Shown: positions 42,901 to 52,547, numbered from the stretch's first letter. The stretch is 64,000 nucleotides of DNA from Candidatus Borkfalkia ceftriaxoniphila (GCF_004134775.1 NZ_SDOZ01000004.1:62001-126000), one strand, 5' to 3'. Translations and numbers: made by a program. The notes: generated by a model from the letters alone, not told the origin.

Positions 42901-45900
42901 TCGTTTATACCAAGGACGGCGCAGCCTATACGCCCGCCGCTTTATTTAACGCAGGCGAATATACCGCGACCATTGAAAATCTTTTCAACGAGAATTATGA
43001 TATCACCATAGATTCGGCATCGTTTACCGTGGAAAAACAGGTTTTCGCGGTCGAACGTTCGGATAATCAGAAGAGCGGGATCAAATGGACGTTCGGGCCG
43101 CGGTTTGCGGAAGGCTCGCCTTTCGTATTCGAGGGCATCGTGCGGCTGAAATCGACAAAACAGGGAACCTATATGGCGACCGACGAAAGCAGTTTTGCGC
43201 AACATTTCGAATGGGAAAGCGGTTCATACCAAATTTTTTATCAGAATACCGACGTCACAGCCGATTTTGAAATTTCATACAATTTAAAAGTCACATTAGT
43301 GGATTCGAACTTTGGCGACGGAGTCATTCTCGAACCGTCCGAAACAACGAAAACATACGACGGCAAAGCGCACGAATTCGAGGTGACCGTTCAAGGCGTC
43401 GCCGCTGCGGTCGAGTACAGTATAAACGATGGTGAATTTACGACTGCCGTTCCCTCGTTGACCGATGCGGGCACGTATAAGATTTCCTACAAAGTTTCTG
43501 CGGAAAATTACGTTCCTGTAGACGGAGATTTCGAAGTAACGATACTAAAGGCTGAAAATCACATCGATTACTCCGGGATCGGCGCAACGGAATTTACCTA
43601 TAACGGGCAAGATCATACGGTAGATTTTTCTAAGGCGACCGCGACCAACGGCACCGTCGCCGTCAGCGGCGAAACCGTATTTAAAGACGCGGGCGAATAT
43701 ACCGTTACGCTGTCCGTCGCGGAAAGCGAAAATTATAAGGCGGTTTCCGTCGAAGTCACGGTAAAAGTCGCCAAAGCAGACTATGAAATCGTGGCGGAAA
43801 ACCAATCGTACGTTTACACCGGCAGCGCGCAGGGCAAAGGCATTTCCGTAACTGCATTCGGGGAAGATAACTTCACCGTTTTATATGGCGGCAACCCTGC
43901 CGTGCCCGTTCTGACAAACGTCGAGTCGGTGACGGTGCATTATACCGTTACGGGCAATGATAATTATAACGATGCGAACGGAACTTATGATCTTTCCGTT
44001 ACCAAAGCACCCAACTCGATCGACGTTTCTTCCGTTACGGGTACGGAATGGACGTACGACGGCGCAGAACACGTTATTGATTTGAACGATGTGAAAGCGG
44101 CTTTCGGCGAGGTGACTTGGGGCGATCATGCTTTCATAAATGCGGGCACGCATACCATTACGCTCACTGTCGCGGGAACGGACAACTATGCGGACGCGAC
44201 CGCAACGATAGAGGTCATCGTCCATAAAGCGGAATTGACGGTCACGCCGCAGGAAAATAACTTTACCTTTAACGCGCAGAAGCAGGGCAACGGCGTGACG
44301 GTCGAGGCTTTGGATGCTGGTTATACGATAGAATATACGTATAGTGACAAGAAATCGGATACCGTGCCGCAGTTTACCGACGCAGGCAGTTATACGGTCG
44401 GTTATCGCGTTTTCGGTGCGAATTACATTGAAAAGAGCGGCTCCTATACCGTCACCATCGCACCCAAAGAACTGACGGTGACAAATCCGGGGAATCAGAA
44501 TAAAACTTACGACGGTGCCGAATTCGGCGAGGGCATAACGGTTACGGGCAACGTAGACGATCAGTTAACCGTCACGTATACAGTAAACGGAAAACCTTTC
44601 GAGGGGACGCCTGCCTTTGCGGATGCGGGTACGTACGAGATCACGTATACCGTTTCCGGATCAAATTATAAAAGCGTCAATGACGTATATACTATTACTA
44701 TAACCAAGGCGCAGGGCACGATCGATACTTCCGCTGTGCAAACGGATTATACCTATAACGGCGCGGAGCAGGTCGTAGACCTTAGCGGCGTGAAATGGAC
44801 GGGGGACGGCAATCGGAGCAATACGAAGAATAAATTTACCGACGTTCCCGATGGCGGTTCGTTCGTCATAACGTTGACTTTATCGGAAGGAAAGAATTAT
44901 TTCGGTGAAACGCAAGATATCACGATCACGGTGCATAAAGCCGATTACGAAGGTAAGACGCACCCCGAAATTTCCGAAGTCATGGGCGTCGGAAAAACGC
45001 TCGAAAGCATTACATTGGACGAATATTTTACTTGGAAAGAGCCTTCGCGTGAATTGGTTTTGGGCAACAATCAGTACGACGCCGTTTATAACGCCGATCC
45101 GAAAAATTACAACGATTTTGCCTTGAAAATCACGATCAACGCCCGCCGCGAAAAAGTGACCATTGCCGTCGATCCGCTTGAAGCGGATTTCGAGGTAAAG
45201 GCTCTTCCCGAACCCACATATCGGATTTTGGGCGAGGAACGCGTTTTGAGTGAGGAAGAAATCGCATATTTAAATCTTAAATTCACTGTTACTACAAACG
45301 CGAATTTTGATATCGGTTCCACCTATTTTGTATTATACGCTTTGGCATATGATGCGGAAAATCAATATTTCGAGTTGACCGAACAAGAAACCGAAACGTA
45401 TTTCAAACTGAAATCGGTCGGCGTAGGTGATACACTCTACACGATCGAAGATGCGCTCGAGGCGGCTACGGAGGGCACCGTTATCGTCAAGCACGATACG
45501 GCTTTCGCCTCTGCGGAAACCCTCGCTAAATTTACCGATTTGTACTCCGCTACAAACTACGAAGTGAAAGCAGGGGTTACCTTGCTTGTGCCGTATGATG
45601 CGAATTATAGTACGAATACGAAAGATGTTGAAAGGACTTGGGTTGCAGTAGGTAAAACTGCGTTTGTCACGTTAACGGTTTCGGAGAATACAAATTTAAC
45701 AGTATACGGAAAGCTTATTGTAAATGCTAAAATGGTTACAGCGTCCAATCCTACTACATCAACGCCCAAAGGTAATTATTTCGGACAAATGGAAGTTAAA
45801 GATCATGCAGTCATCAATTTTGAAACAGGTGCTTCGTTTGAATGCATGGGATTTGCTTATGGAAGTGGAAATATAGTAGTTAAATCGGGCGCGAATATGG

Positions 45901-46859
45901 TTGAACCTTTCAATCTTGTAGGTTATAAAGGAGGGACTATATCTATATCTTTATCTTTAAGATCAAAAGTTTTTCCTATAAATCAATATTCAATGTCCAG
46001 TATTATTTGCAATACAGAAATACAATTCGGTGCAAACTATATTGCACGAGCTTTTGTAACAGGAAAACCTTTCTTAACAGAAAAAGATGTGAATGCAGAT
46101 GTTTCTTTTGTTTCAACCACAAATAAAGCATTTATACAGTTATCGAGTGGTAGTGTTTTTAAATCGCTAAATGAAGAAAATGGTGAAATTACATTTGATA
46201 TCCATGGGGATGCCGCATTAAATAATTTAACATTAAGCCTTGATGGTTTATTAAGCATGGATACTTCAAAGCTACAAGTTCCTGTCCCCGGTAATTTCAA
46301 TATAATTATCTCCTCTGGAACAACGACAATATCACAAGGCGTGCAAATTAAAATGCTACCAGGCATGGATTTGACTGTAGAAAAAGAAGCAAAATTAGTT
46401 ATTGCAGGAAAAGGTGAGAATTCGGCTGGCGGTTTATCTGCATATGGCAATGACAATTATACGTTTGCCGATAATAAGGTAATGCAATGGCAAGATGGGG
46501 AATTGGGCAACGTAAAAGATTATCCATGTTTAAATATGCCGAATGTTTATAGAACAAAACCTGTGTTTGCATACAACGCAACTACTCCTGCAAGAGTTAT
46601 TATTAAAGGCGAATTAATCGTTTGCGAAAATGCTTATTTTGCTGTAGCACTTTCAGCGGAAAAAGATGCAAAAATCAGCATAGGGACTACCTCTGTATTG
46701 ACTTATTCAATTCAAGAAGATTATAGTAAATCTGGTGCAATTGATTATTTTACAACAAATTTCATTTTGAATGGCAATTTCAACGGCGAATATTCGGCAT
46801 CGTTCGAAGTCGGCAAAACCTACACCTACACCGAAAGCGGCTGGGTAGTCGCTGTATAA
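39936..46859 (+). CDS. Giant MBG/InlB-repeat surface lipoprotein
   Basis: The protein has about 2307 residues. It starts with a lipoprotein signal (KKRWLLAALLALGFAFLLTGC, lipobox cysteine about residue 22). Three InlB B-repeat-like units follow (FKGWSL, FEKWDK, FEGWYWDK). Eight MBG-type repeats with VYG/TYG cores cover 40930-43030. Seven repeats with a YDG or YNG core (TYDGKAHEF, TYNGQDH, TYDGAEH) cover 43340-44930. The last 500 residues are beta-rich and look like a beta-helix or adhesin. AAGGAG precedes the ATG. It is probably an extended stalk displaying a terminal domain. An ABC exporter follows 44 nt downstream. Confidence 0.85.
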   Translation: MKKRWLLAALLALGFAFLLTGCIDANIVGKTYKVTFISEGEEYDSADAALGSRVVFPETPPTKEDDETYTYTFKGWSLTEGEDAKPVESHIVVGDVTFYAVFSREEKDPEDVYFSVSFKDGVTGEKIGEDQKVKEGEDATLPTPPEHPGYTFEKWDKPHTSITSKTVITALYTKNHYRLTRNVLGETKDESVEFESALALTEPEGVDPVFVFEGWYWDKNYDTPVETGDKMPADNAEIFAKYSVDFSGAEISTEGDLIYGKGDDFALVSDLKNTEEESIVYTFVWNDGSAQEKFTLRNAGEYELSVTVTAVYGENVLTDTQEFSKTVTVEKAALSVTVGLGADSVVYGTASAPFVTYGDFQYEDSQTSLDLHPRYTYTEKDGIPVAGNKLGVGTYSVVAEFAEPDNYVLNVTAATLTVTPKDLTVTVSAENFVYGEISDILLILDLSFDGFANGDGETSLGGAAEYSYTKNGKPFTAEGLFGAGEYTVSVQGFTSENYNISYARAASFIVSKREARAVLTAKGGIYGTDPECNVKFTGILKEDESLFVPEYTFTKDGEAYLPNGLFGAGKYVVNARFAANENYELNVDAAEFTIEKADLQIGVKVPSIVYGEKPNPEITYDGFIEGENENVLSGTAVYAYTKDGEVHDFSARFVAGSYTVSVSGLTSENYAIAFAAAENFEVAKKDLTLNVSVEKTSLVYGEKPVEKITYEGFVYGENMSDIGNPRAVFKNSEGVVVSDNVFHVGNYIATVEAQSENYDILVNKTPFTVIKKDLTATVSLRQSSLTYGDLPEASVAYEGFISESEEEEQTKNVVFAYAQGDQSFDGSQLAVGKYVVSLEGLELPDYNVHVETAELTVSKKSLTIDVKADKERYIYGETPELKFVFGKFAYDEDEKVLVGGSLSVSRDESPYEDEKFIVGNYTAKAVGFTAENYDIEMSGIGFTVAPKEVTVTVSAERDVYTFGDEVIVSHSVSALAFDEPESILGDMTIVYTKDGAAYTPAALFNAGEYTATIENLFNENYDITIDSASFTVEKQVFAVERSDNQKSGIKWTFGPRFAEGSPFVFEGIVRLKSTKQGTYMATDESSFAQHFEWESGSYQIFYQNTDVTADFEISYNLKVTLVDSNFGDGVILEPSETTKTYDGKAHEFEVTVQGVAAAVEYSINDGEFTTAVPSLTDAGTYKISYKVSAENYVPVDGDFEVTILKAENHIDYSGIGATEFTYNGQDHTVDFSKATATNGTVAVSGETVFKDAGEYTVTLSVAESENYKAVSVEVTVKVAKADYEIVAENQSYVYTGSAQGKGISVTAFGEDNFTVLYGGNPAVPVLTNVESVTVHYTVTGNDNYNDANGTYDLSVTKAPNSIDVSSVTGTEWTYDGAEHVIDLNDVKAAFGEVTWGDHAFINAGTHTITLTVAGTDNYADATATIEVIVHKAELTVTPQENNFTFNAQKQGNGVTVEALDAGYTIEYTYSDKKSDTVPQFTDAGSYTVGYRVFGANYIEKSGSYTVTIAPKELTVTNPGNQNKTYDGAEFGEGITVTGNVDDQLTVTYTVNGKPFEGTPAFADAGTYEITYTVSGSNYKSVNDVYTITITKAQGTIDTSAVQTDYTYNGAEQVVDLSGVKWTGDGNRSNTKNKFTDVPDGGSFVITLTLSEGKNYFGETQDITITVHKADYEGKTHPEISEVMGVGKTLESITLDEYFTWKEPSRELVLGNNQYDAVYNADPKNYNDFALKITINARREKVTIAVDPLEADFEVKALPEPTYRILGEERVLSEEEIAYLNLKFTVTTNANFDIGSTYFVLYALAYDAENQYFELTEQETETYFKLKSVGVGDTLYTIEDALEAATEGTVIVKHDTAFASAETLAKFTDLYSATNYEVKAGVTLLVPYDANYSTNTKDVERTWVAVGKTAFVTLTVSENTNLTVYGKLIVNAKMVTASNPTTSTPKGNYFGQMEVKDHAVINFETGASFECMGFAYGSGNIVVKSGANMVEPFNLVGYKGGTISISLSLRSKVFPINQYSMSSIICNTEIQFGANYIARAFVTGKPFLTEKDVNADVSFVSTTNKAFIQLSSGSVFKSLNEENGEITFDIHGDAALNNLTLSLDGLLSMDTSKLQVPVPGNFNIIISSGTTTISQGVQIKMLPGMDLTVEKEAKLVIAGKGENSAGGLSAYGNDNYTFADNKVMQWQDGELGNVKDYPCLNMPNVYRTKPVFAYNATTPARVIIKGELIVCENAYFAVALSAEKDAKISIGTTSVLTYSIQEDYSKSGAIDYFTTNFILNGNFNGEYSASFEVGKTYTYTESGWVVAV
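40930..43030 (+). repeat. Array of eight MBG-type coding repeats
   Basis: Each unit is about 80 residues, opening with (D/S)LTVxV and a core of (V/T)YGE followed by GFxxGE and ending FxVGxYxxxxxG. Units are diverged, so this is an old array. Confidence 0.75.
43340..44930 (+). repeat. Array of seven YDG/YNG-type coding repeats
   Basis: Each unit is about 75 residues with a T-Y-(D/N)-G core and an AG(T/E/S)YxVTxxVxGxxNY end. It follows the MBG array directly. Confidence 0.7.
45600..46770 (+). other. AT-rich segment within the giant lipoprotein gene
   Basis: From about 45600 to 46770 base composition turns clearly AT-rich, with AAA, ATA, TTA and AAT codons replacing the GC-rich codons used on both sides. 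The last 80 bases return to the host style. The frame is uninterrupted. This looks like a replaced or imported cassette encoding the distal domain. Confidence 0.7.
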
Positions 46860-46903
46860 GGCAGTAAAACGAATAATTTACAAAAATAGGAAAGAGGAAG
46901 AAT

Positions 46904-47656
46904 ATGGAACAAAAAAACAACTCGCCCGCGGTCGTGCAAATTCAGGGCTTGTATAAAAAGTACTCGAAAAAAGCGGATTATGCGATCGAAAACGTGACGT
47001 TTTCTTGTCACGAGGGAGAGATCGTGGGGCTTTTGGGCCACAACGGCGCAGGGAAGTCTACCACGCTGAAATGTCTGGAGGGGATGCTGCCTTTTGAAAA
47101 AGGCAGCATCTCGATCTCGGGTTACGATATCAAAAAGGAACCCGTGAAAGCCAAAATGAACATGGGATTTGTCACCGATAATCACGCCGTGTTCGTGAAA
47201 ATGACTGGCATTCAATACGTTTCGTTTATGGCGGACGTCTACAAAGTGTCCACGAAACTTCGCAAAGAGCGCCTCGATGCGCTCGAACAGGTTTTTCAGT
47301 TGGGGGACGCGATCAACAACCTCGTGTCCTCTTATTCGCACGGAATGCGCCAGAAGATCTGCATGATGGCTTCGCTCATTCACGCGCCCAAACTGTGGAT
47401 ATTGGACGAACCGATGACGGGACTGGATCCCCGCACTATGCGCGCCGTGCAGGATTTTATGCGCGGCTACGCCAAGGCGGGCAACTGCATTATCTTTTCT
47501 TCGCACGCGCTCAACACGGTCGCAAAACTTTGCGACCGCGTCGTGCTGATCAGAAAGGGCAAACAAATTTCCGATATCAACGTAAAAGAAATCATCGCGC
47601 GCGATCCTTATTTTGATTTCGAGGAGTACTTTTTACAAAATGAAAGACAAAATTGA
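46904..47656 (+). CDS. ABC transporter ATP-binding protein (ABC-2 exporter type)
   Basis: The 250-residue ATPase has Walker A GHNGAGKST, signature SYSHGMRQK (C-loop variant of LSGGQ), and Walker B LWILDEPMTGLD. It is of the CcmA/DRA exporter group. GGAAAGAGG precedes the ATG. Its end overlaps the permease start. It should power export through the next gene's product. Confidence 0.93.
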   Translation: MEQKNNSPAVVQIQGLYKKYSKKADYAIENVTFSCHEGEIVGLLGHNGAGKSTTLKCLEGMLPFEKGSISISGYDIKKEPVKAKMNMGFVTDNHAVFVKMTGIQYVSFMADVYKVSTKLRKERLDALEQVFQLGDAINNLVSSYSHGMRQKICMMASLIHAPKLWILDEPMTGLDPRTMRAVQDFMRGYAKAGNCIIFSSHALNTVAKLCDRVVLIRKGKQISDINVKEIIARDPYFDFEEYFLQNERQN

Positions 47657-49325
47657 CGTTTCGCTCCTCAAAGCACTCCTTCGCAAGCAGCGGCAAGAAC
47701 GCGCCTCCTCGTTCAAAAAGGGCAATTTCGACGCGGTCGGCTTTACGCTGCGCATTTTGCTGACCGCCGCTTTTTTAGTGATATTTGCAATATTTTTCGG
47801 AAAATTTTCCGATATTTATCTTTCGATCAAGACGGACGGCGTTTACAATCCCACCGCGCGGCTCTACGAACTTTTGAGCATCGCGTATACCGCGATTCTG
47901 ATTTTTATGGTCATCGGCGGCGTTTCGCAGATCAACCGCGCGCTGTTTGACGCGGACGATATGAAATTATTTTCCGCCATGCCCGTCGGCGCAAAGACGC
48001 TGTATGTTTCCAAACTTTTGACCATTTATGCGGGACAGATATTATTCGCGCTTTTGACGATTTTGCCCGTCAACATCACGATCGCGGTGCATTCTCCGCA
48101 GCCCGCCTGGTATTATCTGATGACTGCCGCTGCCTGCGTGCTCCTGCCGCTCATTTCCATTGCGGTCGCCTCGCTTCTGGCGCTGCCGTACAATGCGGTC
48201 AAACAGTTTTTGAAACCTCGCTTTCTTTTGAATTTTATCATCGTCACGGCGATCACCGCGGCGTTGTTCTACCTGTACGCCATGCTGCTCGGCGCAGTGA
48301 AAGAAATGCTGCTCGGCGACGAGTTGAAATATTTCTTCAATGAACGGGTGATGGATTTCCTGCAATCGTTTGCGAACGTTCTCTATCCGGGCAAATGGCT
48401 CGCCAATTTCATGCTCAAACGCGAGCGTTTATTCAGCGGGCTGGGCATTTTGATCATGCTCATCGTCTGCCTGATCCTGTCGATGACCATGATCCGCGCC
48501 ATCCTGACCCGCGCGTTGCAGTCGCGCATTGCGGGCGGAGAAAACTTTATTTATCCCAAACGTAAACTGACGCAACGCAGAACGACCTTTTCCGCGCTCG
48601 TGAAAAAGGAGTTTTTGCAGATCTTCCGCACGCCGTCCTATATGTTTTCTTATTTTTCGGTGGCGGTGATCATGCCGATGATGGTATATTTCTGTATGTC
48701 GGTAGGGGCTTCGCTCGTCGTCAAACTGATCGGCGTAAACTGCAACGTGGAACTGGCAATATTTTTGACGCTCTTGTTCGGTTCGCTCACCAACGTATTC
48801 TGTACCACAAATATCAGCCGCGACGGCGCCATGTTTTATTCCGTGAAAGCCATGCCCGTCAGTTATAAATCCGTATTCTTTTCCAAAGTTTTTCTGTGTA
48901 TGGTCGTGACTGCGTACTCGCAGGCGATCTCGGCGCTTTTGCTGTTTGCAACGGGATACTTAAGTCTATGGATCGCCTTGTTTTTATTCGCCGCGGGAAT
49001 GCTGTGCAGTTTCGCGCAGATCTGCTTTGCCACGCGTTCGGATTTCAACCATGCCAAATTTTCCACGGAAGAAGACGGCGAGATCAAGGAATCGGGCAAT
49101 ACCGTCAGTACGATCATCGTGCTCGGCATGCTCGCCTCGTTCCTGATCGGCGGCGCAGTGCTGCTCATTCGTATGCTCTTCACCCTGCGCGGTTGGAACG
49201 GCGAATATATCACTTATTTGATCGTCGGCGTCGTGTCTTTGTGCGCGGCGGCGCTCGCTTACTATTATCTCGTCCGCAAACTCGGTAAAAAATATTACGA
49301 GTTCAGCGGCGGAGGCCTGCTATGA
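47640..49325 (+). CDS. ABC-2 type exporter permease, large
   Basis: The 561-residue protein has about 12 hydrophobic helices in two halves. The first half includes INRALFDADDMKLFSAMPVGAKTLYVSKLL, the second MFYSVKAMPVSYKSVFFSKVFLC, both typical of the cytoplasmic turn of large ABC-2 permeases with an internal repeat. Starting at ATG 47640 it overlaps the ATPase by 17 nt; an earlier in-frame start inside the ATPase gene is less likely. The substrate is unknown, but it lies between two surface-protein genes. Confidence 0.88.
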   Translation: MKDKIDVSLLKALLRKQRQERASSFKKGNFDAVGFTLRILLTAAFLVIFAIFFGKFSDIYLSIKTDGVYNPTARLYELLSIAYTAILIFMVIGGVSQINRALFDADDMKLFSAMPVGAKTLYVSKLLTIYAGQILFALLTILPVNITIAVHSPQPAWYYLMTAAACVLLPLISIAVASLLALPYNAVKQFLKPRFLLNFIIVTAITAALFYLYAMLLGAVKEMLLGDELKYFFNERVMDFLQSFANVLYPGKWLANFMLKRERLFSGLGILIMLIVCLILSMTMIRAILTRALQSRIAGGENFIYPKRKLTQRRTTFSALVKKEFLQIFRTPSYMFSYFSVAVIMPMMVYFCMSVGASLVVKLIGVNCNVELAIFLTLLFGSLTNVFCTTNISRDGAMFYSVKAMPVSYKSVFFSKVFLCMVVTAYSQAISALLLFATGYLSLWIALFLFAAGMLCSFAQICFATRSDFNHAKFSTEEDGEIKESGNTVSTIIVLGMLASFLIGGAVLLIRMLFTLRGWNGEYITYLIVGVVSLCAAALAYYYLVRKLGKKYYEFSGGGLL

Positions 49326-52300
49326 GAAAAAATGTCATTGCATTGATGCTTGTCTTGCCGTTGCTCTTCATATTCGTCGTGTTTTCTTCGGGCAACGTGG
49401 CGAGTCTGGGCGTGTCCGTTTCGGCGAGCGGCATCGAAATTCTGGAAAAACCCGAACACGATACTCTTCGCCTGGATCTTGCGAGTTATAATAACGATAC
49501 TCGCCTGAGCGCGGAAGTGCGCCCCGCCAACGCGAGCAACAAAGAATATTCTTTCCGCGTGGAAGAAGTGGAAGGCAGCGAATTTGCCGACGTTTCCGTG
49601 AAAGAAGACGGAACGCTGATCGCCAAGAGCGCTGGTTCGGCGCGCGTCGTGGCCGTAAGCAAAGACGGCGGTTACACCGATTCTCTGACGGTGATCGTCG
49701 GTTCTTCGAAACCTTACGATTTTGATTTTACTCTCTTTTCTTTCGGCGATGCCGACCGCGAAAATATTCTGACGTCGTCGGAAAGCGGCTATACTGCGCA
49801 AGCGTTTTCGGGACGGTTCGGATTTCAGACGACGATCGTGCCGAGCGGGTTTGCGGGGGCGAAGATACAAGTGCTGAGCGGCTTTGCCGAGATCGACGAA
49901 GGAGCGGCGACGATCCTTTTGCCTTTCAGCGGCAGAACGGTGCTGTCGGTGACCGTAGAGGGAGGGCTCGGCGGCGATCTCCGCAAGACGGTGACGCTCG
50001 ACGTTTCCAAGACCGCCACCGTATCGGGCTTTACCGTCAACGGCGGCACGGGGCAAGTGTTATCGCTTGAAAAAGAAAGCGAACAGACGAGTTTCTATGT
50101 AGAATCGGACAGCGAACCTACGGTCGCGGAAAACGCGAACGTCGCGGAAAGCGAGGTGACGATGCTTTCCGCAGGGCGTTACCGCGTCGACGTGCGGTTT
50201 GCCGAAATGCACGACAGCGAGTTTACCGTTTCGGTGAGCGCGGGCGGAAAAATCGAAGAAGTGGGGATTTCGTTCGAAGACTTCGCGTTCTCTCTCCGTT
50301 CGGAGTTGCCCGTGCAGAGCGGCAACGGCGCGACCGTACTTTTGGATACGCCCGTCGCCTTTTACGCGGTGCCGTCGGTCATCGTCAACGGCATAACCTA
50401 CCGTTGGTCGGTCACGAATACGGCGGATGCGGCGCAGATAGAACTTTCGCAGAACGATAGCGGCAGCGTCTGTACGCTGACTGCGCGCGTGGGCACTGCG
50501 TTCACGTTGCAGGCGCAGGCTTACCGCAACAATAAGCCGATGGATATTTATCCCGCGGAACTGGAGATCGAAGCGGTGCGTTCCGTCACGGCGGTGCAGT
50601 TTACCGATAAGAGCAGCGTTGGGCTGGCGGGGCGCACGACGATCGCGGGCGAGCGCTATGACGGTACGGGCGATAAAACCGTTTCCAATATTTATGAACT
50701 CAAAGTATTGGCTTATAACGTGGACGAGGCCGTGGACGGACTGTCCGATCTGGATTTTACAGTTTCCGACGAGAGGGTGGCGAAACTGTCCGTGACGGAC
50801 GACCGCGTGACGCTGAGCCCCGTCGGCACGGGAGAAGTGACCGTGACCGCCTCGTGGCAGGGCAACGATTCGTTCGGCAAAAACGTGCGCGCGACCGTCA
50901 CGTTTAACGTGGCGCACCGCGCCGTGCAGGTGCAGACGAGCGCGCAGTTGTTTAAGGAAACAAAGGCGGGAAAAGCCGTGGTTTTGGGCGGAAATATCAA
51001 ACTCGGTACGAACGCCGCGGGCGAAGTCCTGCCACTTTCCGAACGCGAATCCATGCTCGGGAAAATGAAATCAACCTACAATATCGAATTCTATAAGAAT
51101 ACGAACGCCGAGGAGAACGCGTACGTCAAATACGTTCTTGAATTCAAAAACGACGTGTACGGCAACGGATACTCCATCGATGCCGAATACTTTACCAACG
51201 CCAGGGACGGCACGGGACAGCCGCTGCTGTTCCGAGGCCCCTTGTATTTCGTCAGTTACGGGCAGGTCGCTTCCGTCGCGGGGCAGGACAACGCCGCGTT
51301 CCTTATCCGTACGGACGGCGTCACGCTGTACAACGTGACCTTGCTCGGGTGCAGCGACGAATCTTTGCAGACGGAGGGCGGCGGTTACGACCTTTCCAAT
51401 CTGAACAACGTGGGTACGACGTTGGAGATCAATGCAGACGCGCAGATTTTGAACTGCCGCATCCGCAACGGGCGCAACGTTGTGCGCGCATACGGCGGCA
51501 ACCGCGACGGAAGCAAGTATTTCATCGACAGCCTTTCCGAAAACAAGGGCGCGGAGAATGAGCGCATCGACGTGCGTATCGAAGGCTGCGTCATTTCGCA
51601 GGGACGGGAATTTTTGTTGAAGATCGGCGCGAACCGCGCTTTGCGCGCGAGCAAAGCGCTCTCTTCCGACGTTGCGGCGTGCATCGAACCCAACCTTCTC
51701 GACGAAAACGGGAACGCGTACCGCGCGCAGAGCAACCAATATCTGAACGACGAATATTTTTACAAAACGTACGTCATGACCGACGTCGTCTTAAAGGACA
51801 GCGTGCTGGAAACGAGCGGACTTTTTACCGTCGGAGTGGAAAGTAACTTCTCGGGCACCGTGCTGTATAAAGATTCGGCGGATCAGGGCTTGAATTTCGA
51901 GGGCTGGTCGGGTTCGGGCGGCACGTCGTTCGCGTCCGTGCTCCGTCTGGAAGGCGACGTGCGTCTGTACGACTGGAAGGATCTGAGCCTTGTGGACAGC
52001 AGTACGCTCATCGACACAGAAATGTCCGATCTGAAACTCAATATCGGCGCAATGCTCGATTTTGTCTGCAGCAAAGATCCCGCGCGCTACGGAAATCTGA
52101 TCCAGATCGTGGACGGCAAACAGTACGTGCACGGCGGCATCGCTTATTACGGCGGCGGCAAAAATTACGCGCAACTTTCTTTGGCGTCGCAGATCGCCTC
52201 TCTGTCCGATTATTCCTGTTATTACGTGAATATCGACGTGTTGAAGGACGCGGAGGGCGACGTGGGTCATCAGGGACAGATCTTACCGCTCGCGGCGGGC

Positions 52301-52420
52301 ACGCAGGATTTCCGTTTTTATATGTACGGATCCGACAGCGCGAACAATTATCAAAAACAGCAGTCCGACACGGCCGCGGGCATAAAGTATGCGGGCGTAA
52401 AGGCAGTTCCGTTGTTTTAA
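49322..52420 (+). CDS. Exported Ig-like / beta-helix surface protein
   Basis: The 1032-residue protein has an N-terminal membrane helix or uncleaved signal (residues about 5-24), then Big-like Ig domains (ADVSVKEDGTLIAKSAGSARVVAVSKDGGYTDSL at about 85-120, a further one at about 470-540). A large beta-rich C-terminal part (about 550-1032), with LRTDGVTLYNVTLLGCS, LEINADAQILNCRIRNGRNVVRA and IEGCVISQGREFLLKIG, has right-handed beta-helix spacing. It overlaps the exporter gene by 4 nt with GGAGG before the ATG, so the three genes from 46904 form one operon. There is no sortase motif. Confidence 0.85.
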   Translation: MRKNVIALMLVLPLLFIFVVFSSGNVASLGVSVSASGIEILEKPEHDTLRLDLASYNNDTRLSAEVRPANASNKEYSFRVEEVEGSEFADVSVKEDGTLIAKSAGSARVVAVSKDGGYTDSLTVIVGSSKPYDFDFTLFSFGDADRENILTSSESGYTAQAFSGRFGFQTTIVPSGFAGAKIQVLSGFAEIDEGAATILLPFSGRTVLSVTVEGGLGGDLRKTVTLDVSKTATVSGFTVNGGTGQVLSLEKESEQTSFYVESDSEPTVAENANVAESEVTMLSAGRYRVDVRFAEMHDSEFTVSVSAGGKIEEVGISFEDFAFSLRSELPVQSGNGATVLLDTPVAFYAVPSVIVNGITYRWSVTNTADAAQIELSQNDSGSVCTLTARVGTAFTLQAQAYRNNKPMDIYPAELEIEAVRSVTAVQFTDKSSVGLAGRTTIAGERYDGTGDKTVSNIYELKVLAYNVDEAVDGLSDLDFTVSDERVAKLSVTDDRVTLSPVGTGEVTVTASWQGNDSFGKNVRATVTFNVAHRAVQVQTSAQLFKETKAGKAVVLGGNIKLGTNAAGEVLPLSERESMLGKMKSTYNIEFYKNTNAEENAYVKYVLEFKNDVYGNGYSIDAEYFTNARDGTGQPLLFRGPLYFVSYGQVASVAGQDNAAFLIRTDGVTLYNVTLLGCSDESLQTEGGGYDLSNLNNVGTTLEINADAQILNCRIRNGRNVVRAYGGNRDGSKYFIDSLSENKGAENERIDVRIEGCVISQGREFLLKIGANRALRASKALSSDVAACIEPNLLDENGNAYRAQSNQYLNDEYFYKTYVMTDVVLKDSVLETSGLFTVGVESNFSGTVLYKDSADQGLNFEGWSGSGGTSFASVLRLEGDVRLYDWKDLSLVDSSTLIDTEMSDLKLNIGAMLDFVCSKDPARYGNLIQIVDGKQYVHGGIAYYGGGKNYAQLSLASQIASLSDYSCYYVNIDVLKDAEGDVGHQGQILPLAAGTQDFRFYMYGSDSANNYQKQQSDTAAGIKYAGVKAVPLF

Positions 52421-52430
52421 ATTCGGTTTA

Positions 52431-52462
52431 TTACAGGCGTCCGCTTATGCGGGCGCCTGTAA
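52431..52462 (+). terminator. Hairpin after the surface module
   Basis: TTACAGGCG(T)CCGC pairs with GCGGGCGCCTGTAA (14 bp, one G-T). There is no long T-run. Confidence 0.6.
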
Positions 52463-52518
52463 ATATTCATGATTCCATGAAAATGTTGCATAATAATTCA
52501 AATTCAAAACCAAAACAG

Positions 52519-52547
52519 TTGCATTTATGCGCGTATCGTGATAAAAT
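52519..52547 (+). promoter_or_regulatory. Promoter of the first importer operon
   Basis: TTGCAT (52519-52524), 17-bp spacer, TAAAAT (52542-52547). The leader (about 80 nt) has a GCGCGGAAA/TTCCGCGC hairpin before the ribosome site. Confidence 0.7.
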
